Below are positions 25,621 through 34,514 of a DNA stretch of 64,000 nt, piece by piece. Below the pieces are notes generated by a model. That model saw only the letters and a list, made by a program, of their open reading frames with translations. It was not told the origin of the DNA and did not search any database. Location: NCBI RefSeq assembly GCF_000619825.1, contig NZ_JHUW01000008.1:310001-374000 (forward strand), in the 5' to 3' direction. Each line of letters opens with the position of its first letter. Within the stretch, counting starts at the first letter, position 1. Both the position numbers and the translations under genes were made by a program. The stretch is from Prevotella sp. MA2016 (GTDB lineage: Bacteria > Bacteroidota > Bacteroidia > Bacteroidales > Bacteroidaceae).

Positions 25621-26091
25621 ATGAAAAAATTATTTGTTGCCGTAGTGGCTATTGCAGCACTCTGTGCTTGTGGAAATGGTGAAAAAAAGTTTCTCTCTTA
25701 TCGTGGTTTGTCAATGGGCATGCCTTTCAAGACTTTCTGCGATTCGCTTAGCGCGCGTGGATTTGCCATCGATTCGGCTAAGAGCGACTCCGACTTTGCC
25801 AAGGTATCAATGTACAATCCTGCGCTGAACTATCGCCTCATGCTTGCTCAGAAGAACGATTCGCTGGTAGCACTGCAGGAGAACTACTCTATTTCAACCA
25901 ACGACAGCACCCGCAAGATGTGGCAACAGATGCACGACGATTTCGAGAAGCAGTTGGGTGCATGGCCAAACATGCTCAAGGACGGAAAAGACCACCGCAT
26001 AGCAAAATTCGAGGATGAAGGTGGTTTCATCACCCTCACCCTCGAAAACACATATAAACCTACACTAAGTGTACTCTATCAATCAAAATAA
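25621..26091 (+). CDS. Hypothetical lipoprotein
   Basis: A 156-residue protein with a clear lipoprotein signal (MKKLFVAVVAIAALCACGNG, lipobox LCAC or ALC). The mature part has FLSYRGLSMGMPFKTFCDSL, a pattern seen in Bacteroidales lipoproteins that begin with a short Gly-rich phrase and a helix, followed by strands ending ITLTLENTYKPTLSVLYQ. I know no function. The ATG at 25621 is used because upstream in-frame codons overlap the -7 box. The gene overlaps the convergent cdsA by nine bases at their stops. Confidence 0.75.
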   Translation: MKKLFVAVVAIAALCACGNGEKKFLSYRGLSMGMPFKTFCDSLSARGFAIDSAKSDSDFAKVSMYNPALNYRLMLAQKNDSLVALQENYSISTNDSTRKMWQQMHDDFEKQLGAWPNMLKDGKDHRIAKFEDEGGFITLTLENTYKPTLSVLYQSK

Positions 26092-26934
26092 CATAATGGT
26101 ATAGAGATAAACAACTGCTGCGGGAATGGCAAGCAGCGAAGAATCGAAACGATCCAGCATGCCACCATGACCAGGCAGGATGTTACCACTATCCTTAATG
26201 CCTAGCGTACGCTTCAGCAAACTCTCTACCAGATCACCCCAGGTGCCAAACACCACCACGGTGAGACCAAGACCTACCCACTCTATGGCAGTAAGTCCCA
26301 GCATGTTGAGTTGATACTGGTCAGTGAGATACCATACCAGCATGGCCACAGCCATCACCAAGATGCCACCGCCAATGCTGCCTTCCCAACTCTTTCCTGG
26401 CGAAATGCGAGGAAAGAGTTTATGTTTACCCAGCAACGAACCACACAGGTAGGCACCAGTATCATTCATCCACAGGAACACGAATACCGACAATGGTAGC
26501 GCCGCATCGTAAACCACAAATCCCTGAGGGGCCGTGTGGAAGGCCAATGTATTGAGCAGCGATAAAGGCAGAGCTACATATAGCTGCGCCATCATCGTAT
26601 AAGCCCAATCATGAATAGGATCTTCATTCTTCAGATACAACTCGGCCACCATCAAATAGATAATCGACACGAGATAAGGCACAAACACTGCCGATGGAGT
26701 GAGCTCGCTGCAGAAACCTGCCATGGCAAGAAACAGATATACACCTGCCACAGTAGATATCAGACGGTTCACCATCACACCAGCACGCTCGTTTACCAAA
26801 CCAGTAAACTCCCATACACTCAGTCCTGTGATGAGTGCAAACAGCAGTACCATGGCTTGCGGGCGCAAGAAACTGCACACCAGTACAGCCACAAACAGTA
26901 CGCCGGTGATAGCTCTGACGATAAAATTATGCAT
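26083..26934 (-). CDS. cdsA: Phosphatidate cytidylyltransferase
   Basis: A 283-residue polytopic inner membrane enzyme that makes CDP-diacylglycerol from phosphatidic acid and CTP, the precursor of all phospholipids. The CDP-tase signature is near the C-terminus: SLLKRTLGIKDSGNILPGHG followed by GMLDRFDS. The start is the ATG at 26934 ([11 protein letters not shown]), which overlaps the end of ftsH by eight bases; the longer frame upstream is ftsH sequence read out of frame. It is the third gene of rsfS-ftsH-cdsA. Confidence 0.95.
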   Translation of the reverse strand: MHNFIVRAITGVLFVAVLVCSFLRPQAMVLLFALITGLSVWEFTGLVNERAGVMVNRLISTVAGVYLFLAMAGFCSELTPSAVFVPYLVSIIYLMVAELYLKNEDPIHDWAYTMMAQLYVALPLSLLNTLAFHTAPQGFVVYDAALPLSVFVFLWMNDTGAYLCGSLLGKHKLFPRISPGKSWEGSIGGGILVMAVAMLVWYLTDQYQLNMLGLTAIEWVGLGLTVVVFGTWGDLVESLLKRTLGIKDSGNILPGHGGMLDRFDSSLLAIPAAVVYLYTIMLF

Positions 26935-28996
26935 CCTTATCCTCCTTTTCTTCTGTTGGTTTGCTCTCCAATGCTTTCTGAGCCTCAGCTTCCGCCTCCA
27001 ACTCCTTGGCACGCTCTTCGGCCATGCGCTCAGCATCGGCCTTCATCTGTGCCTCAAGCAACTCCTCTGCACGACTGGTCCATGGACGCTTGCCAAAGAT
27101 CTTTTCTACATCCTCGGCAAAGATTACCTCTCTATCTATCAGCAACTGTGCCAGTTTAGCATGCCCTTCCTTATGCTCGGTCAGAATCTGCTTGGCACGC
27201 TCATACTGCTCGGCAATCATCGCACGCACCTCCTCATCAATGAGCTTAGCAGTAGTCTCTGAGTAAGGACGCTGGAATTGATATTCCATATTGCTATAGT
27301 AGCAGAGGTTAGGCAACTTATCACTCATACCTGCATAGGCTATCATACCATAAGCCTGCTTGGTAGTACGCTCCAAATCATTCATCGCCCCTGTAGAGAT
27401 ATGGCCTACAAACAGCTCCTCGGCTGCACGTCCACCTAATAGTGAACACATCTCATCAAGCATAGCCTCCTTGGTTTGCAACACGCGCTCCTCGGGCAGA
27501 TACCAAGCTGCGCCTAAGGCCTGTCCACGAGGCACAATGCTCACTTTCACCAATGGGTTGGCAAACTCTGTAAACCATGAGATAGTGGCATGGCCAGCCT
27601 CATGAATGGCGATAGAACGCTTCTCAGCCTGTGTCATCACCTTGGTTTTCTTCTCCAATCCACCAATGATACGGTCCACAGCATCCAGGAAATTCTGCTT
27701 GCTAACCGTCTGGTTATTATGACGGGCTGCTATCAAAGCGGCCTCATTACATACGTTGGCAATATCTGCACCCGAGAAACCTGGGGTTTGACGAGCCAGG
27801 AAGTCTATATCCACGCTATCATCAATCTTCACTGGTTTCAGATGCACTTTGAACACTTCTTTACGCTCGTTCAGGTCAGGAAGATCCACATGGATCTGAC
27901 GGTCGAAACGACCTGCTCGCAACAAGGCAGAGTCAAGCATATCTGCACGGTTTGTTGCCGCCAAGATAATCACACCACTATTAGTACCAAATCCATCCAT
28001 CTCTGTCAGCAGCGCATTCAGGGTGTTCTCACGCTCATCATTACCACCCATAGCAGGATTCTTACTGCGAGCACGGCCCACAGCATCAATCTCGTCGATA
28101 AAGATGATACAAGGACTCTTCTGCTTGGCCTGCTGGAACAAGTCACGCACACGACTGGCACCTACACCCACAAACATCTCAACGAAATCTGATCCACTCA
28201 TTGAGAAGAAGGGCACACCAGCTTCGCCTGCCACAGCCTTTGCCAACAGGGTCTTACCTGTTCCTGGAGGACCAACCAACAGGGCTCCCTTGGGTATCTT
28301 ACCACCCAAATCGGTATATTTCTGGGGATTCTTCAAGAAATCCACAATCTCCTGTATCTCCTGTTTGGCACCAGCCTGACCGGCCACATCCTTAAACGTG
28401 ATACCTAATTCACCTCCCTTTTCATACATCTTGGCTTTGCTCTTGCCGACATTGAACACGCCGCCACCAACACCGCCGCCTCCGCCGCCCATGCGACGCA
28501 TAAAAAATATCCAGAGACCTACGATAAACAGGATAGGCAACAGATTCGTAATGATCAGCGAGAAGAACTCGTTATCGCGACGGTTATCAAAAGCAAGATC
28601 GCCAGTAAAAACCTTATTGTCCTTGGCCTTAGCCACAAACTGCTCTACCTGGTCCACACTGCCGAACTCCACCTCCAGATAAGGTTCTGCGCCTGTCTGC
28701 TGGGCACTCTGATGGAACACATCGCGAATATGCTCTGGTTTCACATACATACGCAGCGTACTCTGGGGCTTGTTCACCACAATCTTCTTGGCGTAGCCGC
28801 GCTCCACCATCTGTCGGAATTCGCTATAAGAGGCCGTTTTAGCCACACTACTGTTAGAGGGGCCACCTCCAGTAAAATACAATAGTCCTAATGCAAGTAT
28901 TGAGATGAAGTATATCCAGTTCATATTAAACCTGGGCATATTCATCTTCGGACCGTTTGTACCATTATTCTTGTTTGGTTTTTGATTATTCTCCAT
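26927..28996 (-). CDS. ftsH: ATP-dependent zinc metalloprotease FtsH
   Basis: A 689-residue membrane AAA+ protease that degrades misfolded membrane proteins and regulators. Order: short cytoplasmic N-terminus, membrane helix ([15 protein letters not shown]), periplasmic domain of about 100 residues, second helix, a Gly-rich linker, AAA domain with Walker A GPPGTGKT (about 242-249) and [22 protein letters not shown], and the zinc motif HEAGH (about 465-469). The start is the ATG at 28996 ([12 protein letters not shown]), preceded by TATATATAATAAGGTAT; the open frame upstream is leader. The C-terminal tail is acidic and Ala/Glu-rich. Confidence 0.97.
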   Translation of the reverse strand: MENNQKPNKNNGTNGPKMNMPRFNMNWIYFISILALGLLYFTGGGPSNSSVAKTASYSEFRQMVERGYAKKIVVNKPQSTLRMYVKPEHIRDVFHQSAQQTGAEPYLEVEFGSVDQVEQFVAKAKDNKVFTGDLAFDNRRDNEFFSLIITNLLPILFIVGLWIFFMRRMGGGGGGVGGGVFNVGKSKAKMYEKGGELGITFKDVAGQAGAKQEIQEIVDFLKNPQKYTDLGGKIPKGALLVGPPGTGKTLLAKAVAGEAGVPFFSMSGSDFVEMFVGVGASRVRDLFQQAKQKSPCIIFIDEIDAVGRARSKNPAMGGNDERENTLNALLTEMDGFGTNSGVIILAATNRADMLDSALLRAGRFDRQIHVDLPDLNERKEVFKVHLKPVKIDDSVDIDFLARQTPGFSGADIANVCNEAALIAARHNNQTVSKQNFLDAVDRIIGGLEKKTKVMTQAEKRSIAIHEAGHATISWFTEFANPLVKVSIVPRGQALGAAWYLPEERVLQTKEAMLDEMCSLLGGRAAEELFVGHISTGAMNDLERTTKQAYGMIAYAGMSDKLPNLCYYSNMEYQFQRPYSETTAKLIDEEVRAMIAEQYERAKQILTEHKEGHAKLAQLLIDREVIFAEDVEKIFGKRPWTSRAEELLEAQMKADAERMAEERAKELEAEAEAQKALESKPTEEKEDKDA

Positions 28997-29016
28997 ATAC
29001 CTTATTATATATATAA

Positions 29017-29367
29017 TTAATCCAAATCGGGTATTCTGGTCAGCGGAGCGTCCTCCCACAGATGCTCCAAATCGTAATAGTCACGCACATCGGGCAGGAA
29101 AACGTGAACCAACACGTCGGTATAGTCCATTGCCACCCACTGGGCATTCTCCAATCCTACCACATGAGTAGGCTTCTCACCCAAATGCTCACGCACCATA
29201 TCACCTACCGACTCGGCAATAGCTTCAACCTGAGTAGGCGAATTGCCGGTACAGATAATGAAATACTGACAGATTGTTCCTTCTATTTTTGTCAGGTCGG
29301 CTACAACAATGTTACAGCCCTTTTTCTCCTGAATTGCTTCTTTAATCGTTTCTACAAGTTGTATCAT
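29017..29367 (-). CDS. rsfS: Ribosomal silencing factor
   Basis: A 116-residue RsfS/Iojap protein that binds ribosomal protein uL14 on the 50S subunit and blocks subunit joining during starvation. Family marks are VVADLTKIEGTICQYFIIC, GNSPTQVEAIAESV and WVAMDYTDVLVHVFLPDVRDYYDLEHLW. It has its own promoter (-7 at 29400-29393, minus strand) and leads the rsfS-ftsH-cdsA operon, 20 bp before ftsH. Confidence 0.96.
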   Translation of the reverse strand: MIQLVETIKEAIQEKKGCNIVVADLTKIEGTICQYFIICTGNSPTQVEAIAESVGDMVREHLGEKPTHVVGLENAQWVAMDYTDVLVHVFLPDVRDYYDLEHLWEDAPLTRIPDLD

Positions 29368-29392
29368 TCAAAAATTATCTATTATTTGTGCA

Positions 29393-29422
29393 CAAAGGTA
29401 CGCTAAATTGCCAAAAAAACAA
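29393..29422 (-). promoter_or_regulatory. rsfS-ftsH-cdsA promoter
   Basis: On the minus strand, -7 TACCTTTG at 29400-29393 and -33 TTG at 29422-29420 are 19 bp apart. The ATG is 25 bp downstream. Confidence 0.7.
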
Positions 29423-29471
29423 AGAAAAAGTGGAAAATTTGCGGTTTTTTATAATTTTTCCCCAAAAAATT

Positions 29472-29501
29472 TTGGTAGTTCAAGAAAAAGTAGTACCTTT
29501 G
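29472..29501 (+). promoter_or_regulatory. tRNA-Gln promoter
   Basis: -33 TTG (29472-29474) and -7 TACCTTTG (29494-29501), 19 bp apart, followed by CACCCGC as at the tRNA-Val genes. Confidence 0.75.
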
Positions 29502-29545
29502 CACCCGCAAAACAGAAACAAGCGCGTTTCTAAGCAAAAACATTT

Positions 29546-29615
29546 TGGGGTATGGTGTAATGGTAACACTGCAGATTCTGGTCCTGCCTTTCCTGGTTCG
29601 AGTCCGGGTACCCCA
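29546..29615 (+). tRNA. tRNA-Gln (anticodon CTG)
   Basis: A 70-nt tRNA: acceptor TGGGGTA/TACCCCA, D-arm GTGT/ACAC, anticodon loop TTCTGGT with CTG at 29578-29580, T-arm CCTGG TTCGAGT CCGGG. Pair 31-39 is an A-C mismatch, so the anticodon stem has four clean pairs. The U1-A72 acceptor pair is typical of tRNA-Gln. CCA is not encoded. Confidence 0.93.
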
Positions 29616-29618
29616 ACT

Positions 29619-29657
29619 AAAAAGAGTCGCTAAGCACAATGCTTAGCGACTCTTTTT
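29619..29657. terminator. 18-bp perfect bidirectional terminator after tRNA-Gln
   Basis: Stem 29619-29636 pairs perfectly with 29640-29657 around a 3-base loop CAA, with five A at the left foot and five T at the right foot. It is the strongest terminator in the window and can serve tRNA-Gln on the plus strand and the AraC-type gene on the minus strand. Confidence 0.93.
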
Positions 29658-29678
29658 CTATAAGCTCATTTTTGACAA

Positions 29679-29731
29679 TGAGTTAATTCAGAAAGTGAAT
29701 TGAGTTAAATGAGTGTTTTGAGTTAACTCAA
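29679..29731. repeat. Three TGAGTTAA repeats downstream of the AraC-type gene
   Basis: TGAGTTAA occurs at 29679, 29701 and 29719; the last lies in the 14-bp palindrome TTGAGTTAACTCAA (29718-29731). Spacings are 22 and 18 bp. They sit between the tRNA-Gln terminator and the stop of the minus-strand regulator, so they are not in front of any visible gene. Confidence 0.6.
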
Positions 29732-29776
29732 GGTTTTTGAGAGGTATGATTACTATATCTTCAAATTTCTTGATAA

Positions 29777-31531
29777 TCAACCGATGGTCTGCTTATAGGT
29801 GGTAGGTGTCATGCCGTACTTAGCACGGAAGTTACGGGTGAAGGTGTCGGCACTGGTGAAACCACTGGCCTGACTCACCTGCTCCACTGTTATGTCGGGC
29901 TGACTGTTCATCATACGTACAGCATAATCCAAACGCAACTCACGGATATAGGCTGGCAGTGAAAGACTGTCGCTGCCCTGCGAAAAAGCCGCACCAATGC
30001 GCTCCTTAGAAAGACCGGTACGATCGATAAGGGTTTGACGACCGAAGTCGGCCTGCAGGAACAGTTGCTCGTTCTCAATCAAATCGCGAAGCGAATTAAA
30101 GAGCTCCACCTCGCCTGCTTCGGAAAGGAGATGGGGATTACCTGCCGAAGGCAGACTCTCCTCCTTAGCGGGAGCTGCCTTCAGTTCTCGAATCTGATCC
30201 TTATACCCTACTGCCTCGGTAATCTGACGGGCCAGAATACGATTGCGATGCTGGGTGATACGCCATTGACGATACACATAGAAAGCAAAAACCAATGCCA
30301 ACAGCGCCATAAAGCTGATGGCTATGCTGACTGCAGATACAAAGCGATTCTGTGCACGCTGTTCAGCTATCTGGCGCTCTTTGCCCTGAGTATCGTAGAT
30401 AGCAGCCAACTGCGCACTCTCACTACGCTTCTGGCGCACAAGCGCTGTATCGTAAACCTCGGCTATCTGCAAAGCCACCTGCAAAGCAGAATCCTTACGC
30501 CCCGCATAGAAGTTGGAGCGCAACTTAGGCAGCAGATTATTACCAATCGTTTCAAGATCATAATCATAGCCCCACTCACTGATAAAGCGGTCTAGCTCTG
30601 TATAGTTATCAGCAGCCTCAGCATAACGATGGGCTGCCACTAGATACTCGCAACCATTGATGCGCCCCTCAATGCTCTTACCATAGTCGCTAGCCGCAAA
30701 GTGGGCGTAATAACGGGCAGCATCGGCCGTTTGTCCACGCATCTGGCACACCTGCGAACGATGCAGAGCAACCAAAGCACGGAATATCTTCACCTCCTTG
30801 GGATCGGCCTTGGGCTGCTTCTCATAGACTGCACGCAGCGAGTCCATACGGTCAACCCATACGCCGGCACCATCCATCTGATGATTGAGGTGGGTGACAG
30901 CAATATTCTCCAAGGTCTCAAAACTGGCTGCCAGCGGTCTGCTGGTAGGATCGTTTGGGGTGTTGAGCACCCACTGATAGGCCTCATTGTAACTTTTCAC
31001 AGCATCAGCATGACGTTCAAGCATCATCTGAGTATCACCCAAGCACAGATAAAGGGTTTGCATCTCGCGGGCGCGCAAGGGATTATCCACCTGCTTGAGC
31101 ATGTCAATCAAGCGAAGGGCAGTACGCATGGCCGTATCATAGTTGCGCTGACTATTCAAGATGATAACCAGATTGGTTCCGGCATGTATATACTCCCAGA
31201 AATCACGGGCAGGCGGATTTTCGATGGCGAGAACACGACGTAAACAGGCCACGCTGTTCTCAATATCACCCAACTGGAAAAAAGCCACACCTCGGTAACC
31301 TTCGGCACGTATCATCGAAAGCTCACCTGCAGCAGCCAGACTGTCGGTAACAGAAAGGAAGTGCTTAAAGTCGCCAGTAAACCTGGCATCAAGGGCCAGA
31401 CTGTCACCATGAGTGCGTATCATCGCCTCAGGGATATCATCACTATTCGTACGATCCTTTCCGCCACAACCTGTGAACACCGAAAGGACAACCATTACAC
31501 CTATTATATATATATAACTAACAACTCTCAT
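29777..31531 (-). CDS. Membrane-anchored TPR/AraC-type transcriptional regulator
   Basis: A 584-residue one-component sensor: signal-like N-terminus with a possible lipobox (FTGC, Cys22), a long extracytoplasmic helical region with TPR-like repeats (about 40-390), one membrane helix at about 396-420, a short coiled linker, and a C-terminal AraC-type helix-turn-helix (about 485-584) with LSKERIGAAFSQ, LRLDYAVRMM and ASGFTSADTFTRNFRAKYGMTP. Such proteins sense envelope or nutrient signals and bind DNA from the membrane. The start is the ATG at 31531; the -7 box lies at 31558-31551. Operator-like repeats and an RNA gene lie divergently upstream. Confidence 0.85.
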   Translation of the reverse strand: MRVVSYIYIIGVMVVLSVFTGCGGKDRTNSDDIPEAMIRTHGDSLALDARFTGDFKHFLSVTDSLAAAGELSMIRAEGYRGVAFFQLGDIENSVACLRRVLAIENPPARDFWEYIHAGTNLVIILNSQRNYDTAMRTALRLIDMLKQVDNPLRAREMQTLYLCLGDTQMMLERHADAVKSYNEAYQWVLNTPNDPTSRPLAASFETLENIAVTHLNHQMDGAGVWVDRMDSLRAVYEKQPKADPKEVKIFRALVALHRSQVCQMRGQTADAARYYAHFAASDYGKSIEGRINGCEYLVAAHRYAEAADNYTELDRFISEWGYDYDLETIGNNLLPKLRSNFYAGRKDSALQVALQIAEVYDTALVRQKRSESAQLAAIYDTQGKERQIAEQRAQNRFVSAVSIAISFMALLALVFAFYVYRQWRITQHRNRILARQITEAVGYKDQIRELKAAPAKEESLPSAGNPHLLSEAGEVELFNSLRDLIENEQLFLQADFGRQTLIDRTGLSKERIGAAFSQGSDSLSLPAYIRELRLDYAVRMMNSQPDITVEQVSQASGFTSADTFTRNFRAKYGMTPTTYKQTIG

Positions 31532-31550
31532 GACAAATAGTTTGCGGATG

Positions 31551-31558
31551 CAAAGATA
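31551..31558 (-). promoter_or_regulatory. -7 box of the AraC-type regulator
   Basis: TATCTTTG followed by CATCCG on the minus strand, 20 bp before the ATG at 31531. Confidence 0.6.
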
Positions 31559-31644
31559 CACAATATATTAAAAACCCGAAAATAAAAACAGGTTTTATTG
31601 TTATCTACACCCCCATTTTCTTGATGTTACCACCGAAAAGGAGG

Positions 31645-31730
31645 ACGATTTGTCCGACATCGTGTCGGATTGTACGACCGATTGTCATTATCATCCGACT
31701 ATTTGTCTGAAACCATCCGACCATTTGTCT
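31645..31730. repeat. Operator-like repeats TCCGAC/ATTTGTC between regulator and small RNA
   Basis: CATCCGACTATTTGTCT (31692-31708) and CATCCGACCATTTGTCT (31714-31730) are near-identical 17-mers set 22 bp apart. Related pieces are ACGATTTGTCCGAC (31645-31658), an inverted GTCGGAT (31664-31670) and CGACCGATTGTC (31675-31686). The last 17-mer ends six bases before the -33 of the RNA promoter, the place where an activator would bind. Confidence 0.7.
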
Positions 31731-31736
31731 AACCCC

Positions 31737-31767
31737 TTGTGGGAATGGATTTTTTGCTTTATCTTTG
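31737..31767 (+). promoter_or_regulatory. Promoter of the predicted small RNA
   Basis: -33 TTG (31737-31739) and -7 TATCTTTG (31760-31767) with exactly 20 bp between. No start codon follows in a useful frame, so the product is probably RNA. Confidence 0.7.
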
Positions 31768-31773
31768 CACTCA

Positions 31774-31923
31774 GAAAATTCAAACACGAGTTGAACCTAA
31801 TAATCGATTACCTTTTGACAATACCTGTAGCAGACGCGTATTGGAACGAAGCGCAACTGCCGAACTGGTCCCCAGGCTACTGCCTTGCAAAAGACAGAAA
31901 GCTGGGGACCAATCGTTTTTTTT
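31774..31923 (+). ncRNA. Predicted small RNA upstream of clpS (about 150 nt)
   Basis: A transcript from just after the promoter would have three hairpins: TTCAA(A)C/GTTGAA at 31779-31795; CAATAC (31819-31824) with GTATTG (31838-31843) enclosing CTG/CAG; and TGGTCCCCAG (31866-31875) with CTGGGGACCA (31902-31911), whose apical part is CTGCCTT/AAGACAG closed by a GCAA tetraloop. Eight T follow (31916-31923). It has no ATG-led frame. clpS has its own -7 box further on, so this is a separate unit. I cannot match it to 6S, SRP or another known RNA. Confidence 0.6.
31866..31923 (+). terminator. Terminator of the predicted small RNA
   Basis: A 10-bp perfect stem TGGTCCCCAG/CTGGGGACCA carries an inner 7-bp GNRA-capped stem, then ATCG and eight T. 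Confidence 0.85.
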
Positions 31924-31956
31924 GCATAGTTAACACCATTTCTAAATTTTAATGTG

Positions 31957-31964
31957 TACCTTTG
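31957..31964 (+). promoter_or_regulatory. -7 box of clpS-clpA-aat
   Basis: TACCTTTG followed by CACACAA, 25 bp before the clpS ATG. No good -33 is seen. Confidence 0.6.
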
Positions 31965-31989
31965 CACACAAAACAAATAAAGAGAGGAT

Positions 31990-32298
31990 ATGGCAAAGGA
32001 ACAATCGGCAATAAAAGAACGGCAGCGCACCGACCTGCGAGAGCCAAGACGTTATAAGGTGACCATCTATAACGACGACTTTACAACGATGGAGTTTGTG
32101 GTGAAGATTCTCACAGAGATATTCTTCAAGAGCGAGGCCGAAGCAGAGACACTGATGCTAAAAGTACACCATGCCGACAAAGCTGTGGTAGGCATATATA
32201 GTTACGACGTGGCAACATCAAAGGTTCGAAAGGCCACTGCTATGGCAAGAGAAGAAGGATTTCCACTAAGATTAACGGTTGAGCCCGAGGAAGATTAA
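31990..32298 (+). CDS. clpS: ATP-dependent Clp protease adaptor ClpS
   Basis: A 102-residue adaptor that binds proteins with N-degron residues and delivers them to ClpA. The binding domain shows YKVTIYNDDFTTMEFVVKIL (the YNDD/T-ME motif that lines the N-degron pocket), then AETLMLKVHHADKAVVGIY and the ending FPLRLTVEPEED. The N-terminal 22 residues are a charged flexible tail. It is the first gene of clpS-clpA-aat; clpA starts five bases after its stop. Confidence 0.96.
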   Translation: MAKEQSAIKERQRTDLREPRRYKVTIYNDDFTTMEFVVKILTEIFFKSEAEAETLMLKVHHADKAVVGIYSYDVATSKVRKATAMAREEGFPLRLTVEPEED

Positions 32299-32303
32299 TT
32301 TTT

Positions 32304-34514
32304 ATGGCAGAGATAAAACAAACTAAACGCGCAGCCAAGATACTGAGCGAGACAATGAAATACTGCAAGGAATGGCGCCACGAATTTGTGATGCCAGAAC
32401 ACCTGCTGCAGGTTATAACAGACGAGTTTAACTTCAGACGTATATACTGCGAATATGGGGATCTGCAGATACTGATAGACCAGTTGGATGAGAAACTGGA
32501 GGAGACAGAACAGATTCCTGACGACACAGAGTATGAACCTGAGGCCTCGGTACAGATGCAACAGGTGATACAGGTGGCTTGTGCACAGGTTCTTAACAGT
32601 AGCGCCACGGCACTCGACCTTCCACACCTGATAGTGGGCATACTACAGCTGGAGGAGTCATGGGCATGCTATCTGCTCAAGGAGACACTGGGCAACATGG
32701 AGAGCGAGTTTATCAGCGACTTGATTAGCGCTTGCGAGTTTGAAGACCATTTAGAAGAAGACACTAACGAGCACAAACCAGAACAGGCTTGGCGCCGACT
32801 GGTATCTTGCATGAACGACCACTATCAGGAGCACAACCCATTGATAGGACGCGAACAGGAACTGACACGCACCATACAAGTGCTATGCCGACGCGACAAG
32901 AACAATCCGCTACACGTGGGTGAACCTGGTGTTGGTAAAACGGCACTGGTATGGGGACTAGCACGACTGATAGACGAAGGCAACGTGCCCAAACGCCTGA
33001 TAGGCAGCAAAATCTATCAACTGGACTTAGGCACTCTGTTGGCTGGCACACAATATAGAGGCGACTTTGAGAACCGCATCAAACAAATTATGGAGGGTAT
33101 CAAAGAGGAGAGCGACAAAAACATTGTATATATCGACGAGATACATACCCTGGTAGGCGCTGGCGCAACTGGCGAAGGGGCCATGGACGCATCAAACATG
33201 CTGAAACCCTACCTGGAGGCAGGCAGCATCAGATTCATCGGATCAACAACCTACGAGGAGTACAACCGCCACTTCGCACGCTCGAAAGGACTGGTACGAC
33301 GATTCCAACAGATAGACATCCCAGAGCCTACACCTGACGAAACAAAACATATCGTACGACAACTGCGACAGCAGTACGAACAGTTTCACCACGTGACCTA
33401 CGACGAGACGGCTCTGGACTTTGCCGTAGAGGCCAGCTACAAATTCGTCAACGAGCGCTTTCTGCCCGACAAAGCCATCGACCTGATAGACGAGGCTGGC
33501 GCCAACTGCCAACTTGCATCCAACAGCATAAGCATCGTAACCAAGGCGATGATAGCCGAGGTGCTTGCTAAGACATGCAAGGTAGATACCATGGCCATGA
33601 ATGATGACGACGACAACGAGAAACTCTCAACACTCAATACGAATCTCTCATCAAAGATTTATGGACAAGACGAGGCTATACGACAGGTTGTAGAGGCTGT
33701 CCTGATGGCTAAGGCCGGTCTGATGGACGACAACAAGCCACTGGCATCATTGCTGTTCGTGGGTCCTACTGGCGTGGGTAAGACTGAGGTAGCACGCGTA
33801 CTTGCCAAGGAACTGAGCATACCCCTTCTGCGTTTCGACATGAGTGAATATACCGAGAAACATACCGTGGCCAAGTTGATTGGTTCGCCTGCAGGATATG
33901 TGGGCTATGAAGACGGCGGCCTACTCACCGATGCTATACGTAAGAGTCCCAACTGCGTGCTACTGCTCGACGAGATAGAAAAAGCACATCAGGATATCTA
34001 TAATATACTGCTACAGGTGATGGATTACGCCCGACTGACAGACAACAAGGGTCATAAGGCTGATTTCCGCAATGTCATCCTGATTATGACATCTAACGCC
34101 GGTGCACAGTTTGCCTCACAAGCCAACATAGGCTTTACGGGTAATACCACACGCGGCGAGGCGATGTTGCAACAGGTGAAAAAGACATTTAAACCAGAAT
34201 TTATCAACCGCCTGTCGGGTACGGTAGTATTCAACGATATGAACAAGTCAATGGCAACGCTCATACTGAAGAAGAAACTGAATGAGCTGCAGGAGAAACT
34301 GAAGGCTAAGCAGGTGGAGATGACATTGAGCGACACGGCCTTCAACTTATTGCTGAAGGAAGGCTACACCCGCGAATATGGAGCACGAGAGATGGACCGC
34401 GTTATAGGACAACGACTGAAACCGCTCCTGACACGCGAGATTCTATTTGGGAAACTGAAACATGGCGGCAACATTTTAATAGATACGCACGATGGCTGTT
34501 TATCAATTGGATGA
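32304..34514 (+). CDS. clpA: ATP-dependent Clp protease ATP-binding subunit ClpA
   Basis: A 736-residue AAA+ unfoldase with a Clp_N domain, first ATPase domain (Walker A GEPGVGKT at about 206-213; DEIHTLVGAG), no long middle domain, so ClpA rather than ClpB/C, and second ATPase domain (GPTGVGKT at about 487-494; LLDEIEKAH). Near DGALLTD-type residues it carries GYEDGGLLTDAIRK. It feeds substrates to ClpP, whose gene is at 48.5 kb. The final 23 bp overlap aat, which points to translational coupling. Confidence 0.96.
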   Translation: MAEIKQTKRAAKILSETMKYCKEWRHEFVMPEHLLQVITDEFNFRRIYCEYGDLQILIDQLDEKLEETEQIPDDTEYEPEASVQMQQVIQVACAQVLNSSATALDLPHLIVGILQLEESWACYLLKETLGNMESEFISDLISACEFEDHLEEDTNEHKPEQAWRRLVSCMNDHYQEHNPLIGREQELTRTIQVLCRRDKNNPLHVGEPGVGKTALVWGLARLIDEGNVPKRLIGSKIYQLDLGTLLAGTQYRGDFENRIKQIMEGIKEESDKNIVYIDEIHTLVGAGATGEGAMDASNMLKPYLEAGSIRFIGSTTYEEYNRHFARSKGLVRRFQQIDIPEPTPDETKHIVRQLRQQYEQFHHVTYDETALDFAVEASYKFVNERFLPDKAIDLIDEAGANCQLASNSISIVTKAMIAEVLAKTCKVDTMAMNDDDDNEKLSTLNTNLSSKIYGQDEAIRQVVEAVLMAKAGLMDDNKPLASLLFVGPTGVGKTEVARVLAKELSIPLLRFDMSEYTEKHTVAKLIGSPAGYVGYEDGGLLTDAIRKSPNCVLLLDEIEKAHQDIYNILLQVMDYARLTDNKGHKADFRNVILIMTSNAGAQFASQANIGFTGNTTRGEAMLQQVKKTFKPEFINRLSGTVVFNDMNKSMATLILKKKLNELQEKLKAKQVEMTLSDTAFNLLLKEGYTREYGAREMDRVIGQRLKPLLTREILFGKLKHGGNILIDTHDGCLSIG

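Noticed and set aside
31774..31923. Assignment of the small RNA to 6S, SRP RNA or tmRNA
   Set aside because: There is no long closing stem with central bubble, no GGAAGCAG-type SRP loop, and no tRNA-like end with tag frame.
31739..31952. Small open frames across the predicted RNA before clpS
   Set aside because: They start at or before the promoter or use TTG far from the 5' end, cross the terminator stem, and look like no protein family.
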